A stretch of DNA of 64,000 bases from Prauserella shujinwangii (GCF_003001955.1 NZ_PVNH01000006.1:186001-250000), one strand, 5' to 3'. Numbered from the stretch's first letter, positions 7,111-17,260 are shown. Notes: generated by a model not told the origin, from the letters alone. Numbers and translations are program-made.

Positions 7111-8907
7111 TCACGCGCCGGTCAGCGCGCGCACGTCCCAGGCCCAGACGCCGCCGGTCAGCTCGCCCCGCCTGCCCAGCAGCAGCTCCACCGTCCGGCG
7201 GACCGGTTCCTCGGCCGCCTGCGCCCGCACGACGACGACGTCGGCCCGCCAGAACCGCAGATCCTCGCGCAGCCGCTCCCGGTCCTCCCCGGTCACCGGC
7301 GGCACCTCACCGCTGTCGTCCACGTCCTCCAGCAGCCGCGAGGTCGGCCTGCGGACGGCGCCGTAGGTGCCCCGGCCGTCGGTGCCGGGGCCGACGAAGT
7401 AGCCCTCGGCGAGCGGGAACGCCAGCCCCGACTCGATCTGCCAGTGCAGTGCCCGCGCGTTGCCGGTGTCCGGCAGCGGGGCCACGACGACCGAACCGCC
7501 CGGGTCGACATATCCACGCCAGGTGCCGCGCTCGAAGAACGCGGGCACCGGGTCCCGCTCCGACACCGGCAGCGGGGTGGGCGCGATCGGCAGCAACGCC
7601 ATCGTGAGCGCGCCGAACCACAGGATGCGGAAGCCCAGCCGCTGTTCGGGGTCCCGGCCGATCCGCAGCGCCCGGTCGGTGGCCATCGCCAGCAGCACGC
7701 CGATGCACGGCACGCAGGCGAGCGCGAACCGCGACTCCAGCACCGAGTCGAACAGCGGCCGGTCGAACACGAGCAACCAGGGGCCCGGCACGGACGTGGC
7801 CGTGCCGTCGACCATCATCAGCACGCCCGCCGACAGCCACGCCATCGTGACCATGGCCACGGCGGTCGCCCTGGCCACCGGGCTGCGCCACAGCCAGGCG
7901 GTCACCAGCACCATGAGCACGACCAGCGGCCAGCCGAAGAACGCGTTCTCCTCCGTCCGATTCAGCGACAGCTCCCGCGCCGCCTCCGGGTCGCCCGCGA
8001 ACGACTCGGTGGAGAACGCGGTGAACGCGGCCAGGTCGTTGCCGACGAAGCCGTGCTCCAGCGACGAGTAGCTCTGCGGGCCGAAGAACTGCCACCACAG
8101 CGGGTACGCCACGATCGCCAGCGTCACGGCGGCGGCCACCCCGACGCCCGCGGCGAGCGGGCGGGCCCGCTCCAGCGCGTCCTCCGGGTTCGCCAGCGCG
8201 TAGGCGATGCCGAACACCAGCAGCGTGATCGCCGCGATGAACAGCGGCTCCTCGCCGAGGAAGACCTGGAAGGCCAGCAGCAGGCCCAGCACCAGCCCGC
8301 CGCGCAGCGGCCGCTCGCCGTGCGCGAGCCGGATCAGCCACAGCACGATGAACGGCAGCACGAACAGCGCGGTGAAGTTCGGGTGCGCGTTGGCGTGCGA
8401 CATGATCGGCGGCGCGAACGCGCACACGGCCCCGCCGGCCGCCGCGCCGGCACGGCTGCCGACGACGTGCCGGGACAGCACCCAGTACCAGCCCGCCGCG
8501 GTGCCGGCGAGGCCGCCGGTGAGGACGAGCGCCCACGTGACGGTCGGGCCGAAGGCCAGCGTGACCGGTGCCAGCGGCACCCCGATGCCCAGCATGACCG
8601 TGTTGGACATGAGGTTGACGCCGAGCGGGTAGTTCTGCAGGTCGCTGAACAGCGGGTTCTCCAGGCCCGCGACGGCCTTCGCCGTAACCGCGAAGAACCA
8701 CTCCCACATGCGCTGGTCCTGCCCGCTGAACGTGAGGTACCCACGCTCGAGGTCCAGCCACAGTGGACGGTAGAGGAGGAACGCGGCGAGCGCGTAGCCG
8801 AGCAGGACCGCCACGTCGACGAGGTGGCGGCCACGACCCGCGGTGCCGCGCGGTGCGCCGGGAGCGGGCCGGGCGGCGGGCGCGCTCACCACCGGAGCGG
8901 GGCTCAC
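7111..8907 (-). CDS. Multi-span membrane protein, GT-C glycosyltransferase-like
   Basis: The protein has 598 residues with about 12-13 hydrophobic spans. A luminal loop early in the protein carries acidic residues after the first span (LWLDLERGYLTFSGQDQ), as in GT-C lipid-sugar-dependent glycosyltransferases. A soluble C-terminal domain of about 140 residues is predicted outside the membrane. No specific GT-C subfamily is recognised. The GTG start 8907 overlaps the serpin TGA (GTGA), indicating coupled translation. The coupling suggests the serpin and this envelope protein act together, but the sugar acceptor cannot be guessed. Confidence 0.65.
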   Translation of the reverse strand: MSPAPVVSAPAARPAPGAPRGTAGRGRHLVDVAVLLGYALAAFLLYRPLWLDLERGYLTFSGQDQRMWEWFFAVTAKAVAGLENPLFSDLQNYPLGVNLMSNTVMLGIGVPLAPVTLAFGPTVTWALVLTGGLAGTAAGWYWVLSRHVVGSRAGAAAGGAVCAFAPPIMSHANAHPNFTALFVLPFIVLWLIRLAHGERPLRGGLVLGLLLAFQVFLGEEPLFIAAITLLVFGIAYALANPEDALERARPLAAGVGVAAAVTLAIVAYPLWWQFFGPQSYSSLEHGFVGNDLAAFTAFSTESFAGDPEAARELSLNRTEENAFFGWPLVVLMVLVTAWLWRSPVARATAVAMVTMAWLSAGVLMMVDGTATSVPGPWLLVFDRPLFDSVLESRFALACVPCIGVLLAMATDRALRIGRDPEQRLGFRILWFGALTMALLPIAPTPLPVSERDPVPAFFERGTWRGYVDPGGSVVVAPLPDTGNARALHWQIESGLAFPLAEGYFVGPGTDGRGTYGAVRRPTSRLLEDVDDSGEVPPVTGEDRERLREDLRFWRADVVVVRAQAAEEPVRRTVELLLGRRGELTGGVWAWDVRALTGA

Positions 8908-10022
8908 GGCTCGACGATCCGGGCCAGGAAGTACACCGCTCCGGTGCCGCGGTGACGGACGAGGAACAGGAACGGCCGGTCCAGCTCCACGGTGACCGGC
9001 TCACCCGCGGGCATGGACACGAGCCGCATCATGGCGGCGGTGGCCGCCGCACCCTCCAGCCCGCTCTCGCCGACGCGGAGCACGGCCTGGTGCAGCACGC
9101 CGGAGACGAACATCCGGGCGTCCTCGGTGAGCGCGCCGAAGTCGGCGGCGCGGGTGAACATCGTCTCGACGCCGAGCGAGCGCAGCGCGCGGGTGAGCTC
9201 GCTGCGCACGTCCAGGGAGAACCGTGGCATCGCCAGGTCCACCTGGGTGGTGCGGCGGGCCGAGAGCAGCTCCCGCAGCAGGTCGGCGTCCAGTGTGGAC
9301 TCCTGGTCGGCCAGCTCGCCCTCGGGCAGCAGCGCGACGGCCTCCACGTCGCCCTCGGCGGCGAGGCTCACCAGCCGCCAGCCGTGGCCCGCGGCGTAGC
9401 CGAGCTGCTCGGACTGCCGCATCATCGGCACCCGCCGGGTGCCCGACGGCGGGTGGAAGTCCGCCGGGGCGGTGTCGTCCTCGCGGAACGGGAACAGCCA
9501 GCCGGCCCGCAGGTAGAGGGCGTTGACCAGGCTCGCCACCGTGTCGTCGGCGACGTCGCCCGGCGAGAGCAGCTCGGGGATCAGGTCGCGGGTGGCCTTC
9601 GCGACATCGGCGTTGATCATGCCGCGCGCGGCCTCGGGGTCGCTGACGAACGGCGCGGTGGCCAGCGTGCCCCCTGGCCAGCGCGCGAGCTCGCCGGTGA
9701 ACTCGTGCGCGATCCGCAGCTCCTCCCAGGCCCACAGCGTGTTGGACACGGCGAGCACGGCCCCGTCCTGGCCCTCGCTCGCGCCGGGCAGGGCGGCGGC
9801 CTCGCGGAGCAGCCGCGCCTGCTCGGGCACCCCGTCGGCCGAGCCGGCGAGCAGGGTCGCGACCTCGTCGCCGGTGGCGCCGCGGCCCGCGGTCGCGACC
9901 AGGCCGAGCGCGCTGGCGACCGAGTACGGCGAGTAGCAGGAGTCCCCCGAGCGCCCCGCGACCGCGCGGTGCACAGCGAGGGCGAACCGCAGGTGGGCTC
10001 GTTCGGTTGCGCTGGCAGCCAT
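8904..10022 (-). CDS. Serpin-family protease inhibitor
   Basis: The 372-residue single-domain serpin has SPYSVASALGLVATAGRGAT near residue 31 (family helix B pattern). The reactive-loop hinge is ESGLEGAAATAAMM near residue 318, and the C-terminal signature is DRPFLFLVRHRGTGAVYF. The small residues at P15-P9 are the pattern of inhibitory serpins, which trap target serine proteases by loop insertion. Counting from the hinge puts P1-P1' around Leu/Val-Ser, suggesting an elastase- or chymotrypsin-like target. That is inference. There is no signal peptide, so the inhibitor appears cytosolic. It starts at ATG 10022 and overlaps the membrane-protein gene downstream. Confidence 0.9.
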   Translation of the reverse strand: MAASATERAHLRFALAVHRAVAGRSGDSCYSPYSVASALGLVATAGRGATGDEVATLLAGSADGVPEQARLLREAAALPGASEGQDGAVLAVSNTLWAWEELRIAHEFTGELARWPGGTLATAPFVSDPEAARGMINADVAKATRDLIPELLSPGDVADDTVASLVNALYLRAGWLFPFREDDTAPADFHPPSGTRRVPMMRQSEQLGYAAGHGWRLVSLAAEGDVEAVALLPEGELADQESTLDADLLRELLSARRTTQVDLAMPRFSLDVRSELTRALRSLGVETMFTRAADFGALTEDARMFVSGVLHQAVLRVGESGLEGAAATAAMMRLVSMPAGEPVTVELDRPFLFLVRHRGTGAVYFLARIVEP

Positions 10023-10056
10023 TCCCCGACGCTACCGTGAGCGGAGTTCGCGGACA

Positions 10057-11382
10057 CTAGCGAGTGGTGACAAATCCCCGGCCCCCGGTGTGCCAGGCGT
10101 GCCACGCCTGCGCCTGCGCGTCGGTGAGGGAGGCGATCTGGTCGACGACGACGCGGGTGCGCGCCGCGTCGTCGGCCGCCCGCTCCCACGCCGGGCGGAA
10201 CGTCGGGTCGAGGGCGTCCGGGGCGCGGCGGCCGAGCAGGTCGGCCAGCTCGGCGAGCAGCTGCCGCTGGCCCTCCTGTACCGCGAGGCGGCGCCGGTCG
10301 CTCATCACGTAGCGCAGGGCCAGCGCCTTGAGCAGCGCCACCTCGGCCGCGGCCTGCTCGGGCACGGCGAGGTCGGCGGCGTAGCGGGTGAGCGGACCCT
10401 CCCCGTGCGTGGCCCGCGTCCCGGTGACCGCGGCCGCCGCGAACCGGCCCACCAGCTCGCTGGTGAGCCGCTTCAGGGCGACGAGGGCACCCAGCGACGA
10501 GTCGTGGTCCGGCCGCGCCAGCTCGGCCACCACGGGCAGGTCCAGCAGCTCCCCCGCCGCGTCCTCCAATGTGGACACCGGTTTGGCCGAGAAGTGCTTG
10601 GCGGCGAGCTCGGCGACGGCGGCTCGCTCCTCGGCGTCGCGTAGCACGGACAGCGAGATCCGCCCGGCGAGCACCCCGTCCTCGACATCGTGCACCGAGT
10701 AGGCCACGTCGTCGGCCCAGTCCATGATCTGCGCCTCCAGGCACGGGCGGCGCGGCGGCGCGCCTGCACGCAGCCACGTGAAGGCCGGGACGTCGTCGGC
10801 GTAGACGCCGAACTTGGCGGTGCCCGCCTCCCGGGGCCACGGGTACTTGGTGGCCGCGTCGAGGCAGGCCCGGGTGAGGTTGAGGCCGAAGCTGGTGCCG
10901 TCGTCACCCAGCACCTTGGGTTCGAGCCGGGTGAGGATCCGCAAGGTCTGCGCGTTGCCCTCGAAACCGCCGCAGTCGCGGGCGACCTCGGCCAGCGCGC
11001 GCTCGCCGTTGTGCCCGAACGGCGGGTGCCCGATGTCGTGGGCGAGGCCCGCGGTGTCCACCAGGTCCGGGTCGGCGCCGAGGTCCTCGGCGATGCCGCG
11101 GCCGATCTGGGCCACCTCCAGGGAGTGCGTGAGGCGGGTACGCGGGACACCGCTGACCTCCGTACCCTCCCCCGGCCCGACGACCTGCGTCTTCCCGGCG
11201 AGCCTGCGCAGCGCGGCCGAGTGCAGCACGCGGGCCCGGTCGCGCGCGAACGGCGTCCTGGCATCCGCGCGGGAGCCGGGCAGCGCGGATCCCTTCGGCG
11301 GCTCGGGCAGCCTGCGTTCCCGGTCGTGCTCGCGGTACGGCGGCGGGACGGTCACCTTCGCCACCTTAGCCACCTCTGCCAC
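10057..11382 (-). CDS. dgt: Deoxyguanosinetriphosphate triphosphohydrolase-like protein
   Basis: This HD-domain dNTPase splits dGTP-type nucleotides into deoxynucleoside and triphosphate. Metal-binding residues are visible as H86 (RLTHSLEV) and H115-D116 ([15 protein letters not shown]), with a later conserved Asp in [11 protein letters not shown]. The length of 441 residues fits the family. The start is uncertain: the 5' end is a short repeat with four in-frame GTG codons between 11382 and 11355, and 11382 is the outermost. The gene lies near dnaG and glyS, as in mycobacteria. Confidence 0.92.
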   Translation of the reverse strand: MAEVAKVAKVTVPPPYREHDRERRLPEPPKGSALPGSRADARTPFARDRARVLHSAALRRLAGKTQVVGPGEGTEVSGVPRTRLTHSLEVAQIGRGIAEDLGADPDLVDTAGLAHDIGHPPFGHNGERALAEVARDCGGFEGNAQTLRILTRLEPKVLGDDGTSFGLNLTRACLDAATKYPWPREAGTAKFGVYADDVPAFTWLRAGAPPRRPCLEAQIMDWADDVAYSVHDVEDGVLAGRISLSVLRDAEERAAVAELAAKHFSAKPVSTLEDAAGELLDLPVVAELARPDHDSSLGALVALKRLTSELVGRFAAAAVTGTRATHGEGPLTRYAADLAVPEQAAAEVALLKALALRYVMSDRRRLAVQEGQRQLLAELADLLGRRAPDALDPTFRPAWERAADDAARTRVVVDQIASLTDAQAQAWHAWHTGGRGFVTTR

Positions 11383-11414
11383 CTTTGCCCGCCGCCCGGC
11401 GCGGAGCCGGAACT

Positions 11415-11467
11415 GCCCTGAGTGACCCGTTACCGGCGAAGAACGTCAGTAACGGGTCGCTCAGGGC
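11415..11467. terminator. Long inverted repeat between ydcF-like gene and dgt
   Basis: Two 19-base arms (GCCCTGAGTGACCCGTTAC and its complement with one G:T-type mismatch) are separated by 15 bases. It lies downstream of the YdcF-like gene and upstream of dgt on the minus strand. It is most simply a terminator of the upstream gene. Its sequence differs from the 44-bp family but contains a similar CTGAGTGA outer arm. Confidence 0.6.
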
Positions 11468-11495
11468 ATCCGGAGGTTCCGGGGCCGGACCGGGG

Positions 11496-12140
11496 TCAGC
11501 CGAGCCCGGTGCCGCCGATGTCGTCGGCGGGGTTCTTGGACAGCCGGTAGTACAGCAGGGCAGCGGTCTCCCGCAGGATGTAGCGGGCCTGCGTCTCGCG
11601 CGTCTGCACGACCGGCCCGCTGTGGGTGGGTGAGGTCCACGCGGTCAGCCCGATGTCCCTGGCCATCGTCGCCGCCCGCAGCGAGTGCCACGGGTCGCTG
11701 ACGAGCACGGCGGTGTCCCAGCCGCGGGCGTGCACCTCGGCCGACACCGCGCGCAGTGTGCGCAGCGTGTCGCTGCCCTCGCCGACGGCGACCGTGGCCT
11801 CGGCGGGCACGCCGTTCTCCCGGAGCCAGTGGGCGCCTGCCTCCGCCTCGGTGTAGGTGTCGCCGACCTGGCCGCCGCCCGAGGTGACGATGCGCCGGGC
11901 CACCCCGGCGTCGTAGAGATCCCTGGCGTGCTCGAGCCGGGCCGCGAAGATCTTCGACGGGGTCCCGTTGTACTGGGCGGCGCCGAGCACCACGATCACG
12001 TCGGCGGGCGTGCGGTCGTCCCCGCGGGCGACGTACCAGACACGGAACGCCGTCCCGGCGACAATGAGCGCGCCGATGACCACCACGCCGACCACGGCAC
12101 GGCCGAGCCAGCGCGCCAAACCCGTTCCCATACCGATCAT
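11496..12140 (-). CDS. YdcF/SanA-family (DUF218) membrane-anchored protein
   Basis: The product has 214 residues with one N-terminal transmembrane helix (residues about 14-35) and an extracytoplasmic DUF218 domain. Family motifs are VIVVLGAAQYNGTPSKIF (residues about 48-65), TSGGGQVGDTYTEAE and VLVSDPWHSLRA. Members such as SanA affect envelope barrier function and vancomycin sensitivity in enterobacteria; the biochemical activity is unknown. ATG 12140 precedes a second ATG at 12131. The neighbour glyS lies just upstream on the same strand with a 26-base gap. Confidence 0.85.
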   Translation of the reverse strand: MIGMGTGLARWLGRAVVGVVVIGALIVAGTAFRVWYVARGDDRTPADVIVVLGAAQYNGTPSKIFAARLEHARDLYDAGVARRIVTSGGGQVGDTYTEAEAGAHWLRENGVPAEATVAVGEGSDTLRTLRAVSAEVHARGWDTAVLVSDPWHSLRAATMARDIGLTAWTSPTHSGPVVQTRETQARYILRETAALLYYRLSKNPADDIGGTGLG

Positions 12141-12166
12141 TGTTCCAGGGCGGCGCCGACCCCGGG

Positions 12167-13564
<1,398 letters not shown>

Positions 13565-13647
13565 TCCACGCTCCGGGGCGAGTTGTTTATGACTATACCC
13601 GCCAGCCTATCCGGCAACTCTGAGATCACGGCCGCGGGGATGGCTGT

Positions 13648-14307
13648 TCACGGACGGGTGACCAGCTCCGCCGTGACGATCCGGTTGTCCTCGTAGCCAT
13701 CGGTGCCGCCGACGTAGTCGCCGCCGCACGTGACCAGCACCAGCCGGTGCGGGCCGGTCGGCGAGAACAGCCGCTGCGCGTGCCGGGGCAGCTCGGTCTT
13801 GTGCAGGGTCACCACCTCGGTGACGCGGTAGACCCACTCGCCGCCCGCCGTGTCGACCACGCGGACCCGCTGGCCGGGACGGGAGCGCCACAGCTCGGCG
13901 AACGGTCCGCTGCGGCCCGCCCAGTTGACGTGCCCGGACAGCAACGCGGCGCCGCGCGGGGCGCCGAGTCGCGCGCCCCACCAGGTGGCCTCGTCCAGCC
14001 CGTCCGGGATGGGCAGCGTGCCGTCGGGGGTGAGCTCGCGGCGGACCAGCGTCGCCGTGCCGCCCTCGGGCAGGCGGACGGTGCCGGGTGGCTGCCCCGC
14101 CTGCCGTGCCGCCACCGTCGGTGTGGCCGGGCCGGTCGCCGCCGGGGACGACCCGGTCGCGGCCAGGGCGGGCCCGGTCGTGGCGGGCGGCCGGGTGGGC
14201 GCGGCATCCGGCGGTGTGCCCGCTCCGGAGGTCAGGACGAGCACCCCGGCGAGGACCGCGGCGGCGGCGAGCACGCCGAGCGCGGCCGCGACGAGAGGGC
14301 GCCGCAC
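13648..14307 (-). CDS. Class F-type sortase
   Basis: The protein has 219 residues from GTG 14307, only 4 bases after the TAG of the upstream surface-protein gene. An N-terminal signal-anchor (residues 5-26) and a Pro/Ala/Thr linker precede the sortase domain. The catalytic triad is visible: H126 (SGHVNWAG), C194 (VTCGG) and R209 (EDNRIV). Sortases cleave sorting signals and attach proteins to the cell wall; class F is the common small actinobacterial type. An upstream open frame to 14505 is a shadow of the neighbouring gene. The coupled surface protein is the obvious candidate partner but lacks an LPXTG box. Confidence 0.88.
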   Translation of the reverse strand: MRRPLVAAALGVLAAAAVLAGVLVLTSGAGTPPDAAPTRPPATTGPALAATGSSPAATGPATPTVAARQAGQPPGTVRLPEGGTATLVRRELTPDGTLPIPDGLDEATWWGARLGAPRGAALLSGHVNWAGRSGPFAELWRSRPGQRVRVVDTAGGEWVYRVTEVVTLHKTELPRHAQRLFSPTGPHRLVLVTCGGDYVGGTDGYEDNRIVTAELVTRP

Positions 14308-14311
14308 GGCG

Positions 14312-15541
14312 CTAGTCCCCGGCCGGGACCCGGCGGCGCAGGGCGACGGTGACGGCGGCCGCGCCGAGCAGGACACCGCCGCCGAGCAGCCCGAGGCCCC
14401 ACGCGACCGAGTCGTCCTGCGCGGGCGCCGCGCCGGCGGGGATCTTGACCGGCACGGTGGGCGCGGGGCCGCTCCCGCCACCCGAGTCCACGGGCACGAA
14501 GTCACTCGGCAGCGAGCAGCTGACCCCGCCGAGCACGATCGTGGTGGTCACCGGCTCGGCGGCCGGGGTGACCGCCTTCGGCGCGGGGCCAGTGGCGTCG
14601 GCGGGCTCGGAGCTTCCGGTGGTCTCGGTGCTCTCGGTCGTCGCGGTGCGGTTCTGCGAGGTTCCGGTGGCCGCGCCTTCGGTGTTCCCGGCGTCCCCGG
14701 CGTCCCCGGCGTCCCCGGTGCCCTCGGTGGTGTCGGTGGTGTCGGTCCGCTCCGCCGGGCCGGTGTCCCCGGCGACGGGCTGGGTGACGACCTCGATCTT
14801 CCAGCCGGCGGCGACCGTGACGTCGCCGGAGCGCCACTGCTGCTGCCGCAGCAGCTCGTCGAACGACTCGATCCTGCTGATGGTCACGGTCGCGGTGCCC
14901 GAGTGGTCGCCGCGCGGGAAGCTCAGCTCCGGGATCTCCCGGCGCACCGGCTCGTCCCCCGTGGGGAGCGCGACCTCCTGCAGGCCGCCGCCCTGGCGCA
15001 CCCGGAGACGGTCGGCGGTCGCGGTACCGGTCAGCTCGCCGGGTGCGGGGCACTCGGCGCTGGTCCTGGCGCCCTCGAGCACGAGGACGGTCCGGCCGGA
15101 CCGGGTGTCCCACAGGGCGTAGTTCGCCTCGGCACTCGCGCGGGGCACGTGGTCGGCGGCGAGCTCGGCGACGATGCGGTGCGTCCGGCTCGGCACCCCG
15201 TCCGGGAAGGGGTTGCTCCCGGTCCGGGCGTGGTTGCCGAGGTGGACCTCGTAGTTACCGCCCGTGGCGCTGCGTTCGCTCCGCGTGCCGGGCACCGTCA
15301 CGCGGTCCTGCGCCAGCCGGGACTCACCGGGCCGCAGCGGGGACCGCTGCGTCTCGCTGATGACCGAACCGCCGGAGCCGTTCTCCCCGACGCTGAGCGC
15401 GGCGGCATTGGCGTAGGCGACCGGCCCGGTCGCCTCGTCGACGGCGTCGACGGCGGAGTCCTGCGCGGCCGCCGCGCCGGGAACGGCGGCGAGCGCGAGT
15501 GCGGCGGTACCGGCGGCCAGCTTCGTCGCGAGACGCGTCAT
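14312..15541 (-). CDS. Secreted, C-terminally membrane-anchored surface protein (409 aa)
   Basis: It has a classical signal peptide (MTRLATKLAAG...AVPGAAAAQ, cleavage near residue 26) and an extracellular beta-rich domain of about 220 residues. A low-complexity Thr/Glu/Gly spacer follows with a GDAGDAGDAG repeat near residue 280. The C-terminus is a hydrophobic helix followed by RRR. This is the layout of a sortase substrate, but no LPXTG/LAXTG motif precedes the helix. The gene is transcribed with the class F sortase directly behind it. It has a divergent promoter region shared with smtB. Family not recognised. Confidence 0.75.
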   Translation of the reverse strand: MTRLATKLAAGTAALALAAVPGAAAAQDSAVDAVDEATGPVAYANAAALSVGENGSGGSVISETQRSPLRPGESRLAQDRVTVPGTRSERSATGGNYEVHLGNHARTGSNPFPDGVPSRTHRIVAELAADHVPRASAEANYALWDTRSGRTVLVLEGARTSAECPAPGELTGTATADRLRVRQGGGLQEVALPTGDEPVRREIPELSFPRGDHSGTATVTISRIESFDELLRQQQWRSGDVTVAAGWKIEVVTQPVAGDTGPAERTDTTDTTEGTGDAGDAGDAGNTEGAATGTSQNRTATTESTETTGSSEPADATGPAPKAVTPAAEPVTTTIVLGGVSCSLPSDFVPVDSGGGSGPAPTVPVKIPAGAAPAQDDSVAWGLGLLGGGVLLGAAAVTVALRRRVPAGD

Positions 15542-15624
15542 GATCCCCTCAGTTCACCCGGATGGCGCAGGGCCGGTCGGTGCCGCGAGGCGTGACGACC
15601 AGGCTCACTGCCGCCGGAACACTA

Positions 15625-15640
15625 GGATGGTAGGGCATCC
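15625..15640. promoter_or_regulatory. Candidate SmtB operator/promoter (GGATG-N6-CATCC)
   Basis: A short inverted repeat GGATG/CATCC with a 6-base spacer overlaps a plausible -10 hexamer (TAGGAT, 15623-15628) upstream of the smtB start. It could be an autoregulatory ArsR-family site. The arms are short and the call rests on position only. Confidence 0.3.
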
Positions 15641-15674
15641 CCCAGCAACACCCACACGAACGCGGGAGATCGAC

Positions 15675-16070
15675 ATGCCGACGGTGAGCCCCGGCGCGGC
15701 TCCCTCCGGGCTGCCCGGGGAGACCGACCAGCAGGTGCACTCGCCGGGGTCGCGGCCGGCACCCCGCACCCCGCCACCGGCGCCGGGTACGCTCGCCGAC
15801 GCCGGTGAGCTGCTGCGCGCGCTCGCCGCCCCCGTCCGCATCGCGATCGTGCTGCAGCTGCGGGAGGGCGACCGGTGCGTGCACGAGCTGGTCGACGCCC
15901 TCGACGTGGCCCAGCCGCTGATCAGCCAGCACCTGCGGGTGCTCAAGGCAGCGGGTGTGGTACACGGGGAACGGCGTGGGCGCGAGGTGGCCTACCGTCT
16001 CGTGGACGACCACCTGGCGCACATCGTCGTGGACGCGGTGGCACACGTGCAGGAGGAGGCGCACGGATGA
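15675..16070 (+). CDS. smtB: ArsR-family zinc-sensing repressor, SmtB-like
   Basis: The 131-residue winged-helix regulator has the recognition helix in VAQPLISQHLRVLKAAG (residues 78-94) and the wing in GERRGREVAYRL. The alpha5 metal site of SmtB/CzrA is fully present: D111-x-H113 and H124-x-x-E127, with the same 11-residue spacing between the His residues as in cyanobacterial SmtB. Zinc binding there releases DNA. The N-terminal 40 residues are Pro-rich and variable. ATG 15675 fits the N-terminus. The stop overlaps zur (ATGA). The smtB-zur pair beside glyS is conserved in mycobacteria, where SmtB represses the pair in low zinc. Confidence 0.92.
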   Translation: MPTVSPGAAPSGLPGETDQQVHSPGSRPAPRTPPPAPGTLADAGELLRALAAPVRIAIVLQLREGDRCVHELVDALDVAQPLISQHLRVLKAAGVVHGERRGREVAYRLVDDHLAHIVVDAVAHVQEEAHG

Positions 16071-16498
16071 GTTCAGCCGACACCCGCAGCCGAGCACCGC
16101 TGCCCGGGCGCAGGGCCACGCGGCAGCGCGCGGCCGTCGTGGAGCTGCTGAACGACGTGGACGACTTCCGGTCCGCCCAGGAGCTGCACGACGAGCTGCG
16201 CAGGCGCGGCGAGGGCATCGGCCTGACCACGGTGTACCGGACGTTGCAGTCGCTGTCCGAGGCGGGCGAGATCGACGTGCTGCGCACCGACTCGGGCGAG
16301 GCGATCTACCGGCGGTGCTCGTCGCACCACCATCACCATCTGGTGTGCCGCCACTGCGGGTACACCGTGGAGATCGAGGGCCCCACCGTGGAGCGGTGGG
16401 CGGAGAAGATCGCCTCCGGCAACGGGTTCTCCGACATCAGCCACACCGTCGAGATCGTCGGCACGTGCTCCGCCTGCGCCCGCAACGGTCGTGAGTGA
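16067..16498 (+). CDS. zur: Zinc uptake regulator Zur (Fur family)
   Basis: The 143-residue Fur-family repressor has a winged helix (TRQRAAVVELLND... TTVYRTLQSLSEAG, residues 18-67). The dimerisation domain carries the metal ligands HHHHH (87-91) and the structural zinc site C94/C97 plus C134/C137. It starts at ATG 16067 in a 4-base overlap with smtB, so the two are coupled. Zinc-loaded Zur shuts off zinc uptake genes. The TGA (16496-16498) is supplied by the 44-bp palindrome that follows. The convergent YcgR/YcgQ-like pair is a plausible target. Confidence 0.93.
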   Translation: MSSADTRSRAPLPGRRATRQRAAVVELLNDVDDFRSAQELHDELRRRGEGIGLTTVYRTLQSLSEAGEIDVLRTDSGEAIYRRCSSHHHHHLVCRHCGYTVEIEGPTVERWAEKIASGNGFSDISHTVEIVGTCSACARNGRE

Positions 16499-16533
16499 GA
16501 AACGTCGTTCTAACCACGGTCGTCACTCACGAG
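16490..16533. repeat. 44-bp dispersed palindrome, copy 2 (convergent terminator)
   Basis: The same outer arms as at 6448 occur here (CGTGAGTGAGAAACG... CACTCACGAG) with inner CGTTCTAACCACG. It contains the zur stop codon and ends 4 bases before the stop of the convergent TIGR03943 gene. Confidence 0.75.
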
Positions 16534-16537
16534 CCGG

Positions 16538-17260
16538 TCAGTACTCGTATGGGTCCTTCGGGGTGGGGATCGGCTCCAGGGCGGTGACGGCCAGCTCGGG
16601 GACGTAGCCGGGGCCGGTGGCGCGCGGCCCGGGCACCACCTGCCCGGTCACGCGCAGCCAGGTGTCGCTGGGCTGCCCGGCCGCGCCGCCGCCGGACAGG
16701 CGCACGGTCACCGGGAACGCGTCGGCGGCGCAGCAGCCGATCACCATCCTGGCCAGCAGCACCCCCTTCTCGTCGGGCACGACGAACCCGGTCAGCGCCA
16801 CGGTGCGGCCGCGCAGCGTTCCGTTCGCGTCCCAGCCCGCGCGGCTGGCGAACTCCGACAGCGACAGCGGCACCACCCTTCCCGGCGGCAACGGCGGGAA
16901 CTCCGCCTTCCTGCTCCACGCCGGGTCCAGCTGCCGGTCCTCCGCCCGGGTCACCGAGTCGGCGCCGAGCGCGGGCGGAGCCACCAGGAACACCGCCAGC
17001 ACCGGCGCCAGCAGCAGCCACGCCGACCGCGCCGGGTGCTCGTGACAGGCTTCCCCGCCGTTGTCCGGGGCGGGCCGCCGCGCCGCACGCACGTCCCGCA
17101 CCGCGGCGATCCCGGCCAGCAGCACCAGCACCACGCCCGCGCCGAACATCCACGGCAGCTGCGACGGCTTGACGTAGCGCAGGTAGTCGCCGTTGAGCGA
17201 GATCTTCAGCAGCGCCCCGCCGAGCAGGAGCAGCAGGATGTTCTGGGTTTCCCGCCTCAT
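16538..17260 (-). CDS. TIGR03943/YcgQ-type membrane protein
   Basis: The protein has 240 residues from ATG 17260, with two N-terminal transmembrane helices (residues about 8-25 and 36-55) and a third near residue 82-100. The exported C-terminal domain contains SLSEFASRAG, GRTVALTGFVVP and MVIGCCAADAFPVTV. The CC pair and overall layout match TIGR03943, the partner of YraQ/YcgR permeases. In Bacillus the ycgR-ycgQ pair is Zur-regulated. Here the two genes overlap by 4 bases and are convergent with zur. The function may be zinc- or metal-related transport, but no substrate is proven. Confidence 0.85.
   Translation of the reverse strand: MRRETQNILLLLLGGALLKISLNGDYLRYVKPSQLPWMFGAGVVLVLLAGIAAVRDVRAARRPAPDNGGEACHEHPARSAWLLLAPVLAVFLVAPPALGADSVTRAEDRQLDPAWSRKAEFPPLPPGRVVPLSLSEFASRAGWDANGTLRGRTVALTGFVVPDEKGVLLARMVIGCCAADAFPVTVRLSGGGAAGQPSDTWLRVTGQVVPGPRATGPGYVPELAVTALEPIPTPKDPYEY

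Noticed and set aside
13565-13647. T-box riboswitch upstream of glyS
   Set aside because: The 83-base gap lacks a T-box consensus and a terminator/antiterminator pair. It is mostly the convergent-free spacer to the sortase gene.
14308-14505. N-terminal extension of the sortase frame
   Set aside because: It lies inside the upstream surface-protein gene in another frame. The GTG at 14307 has a signal-anchor directly after it.
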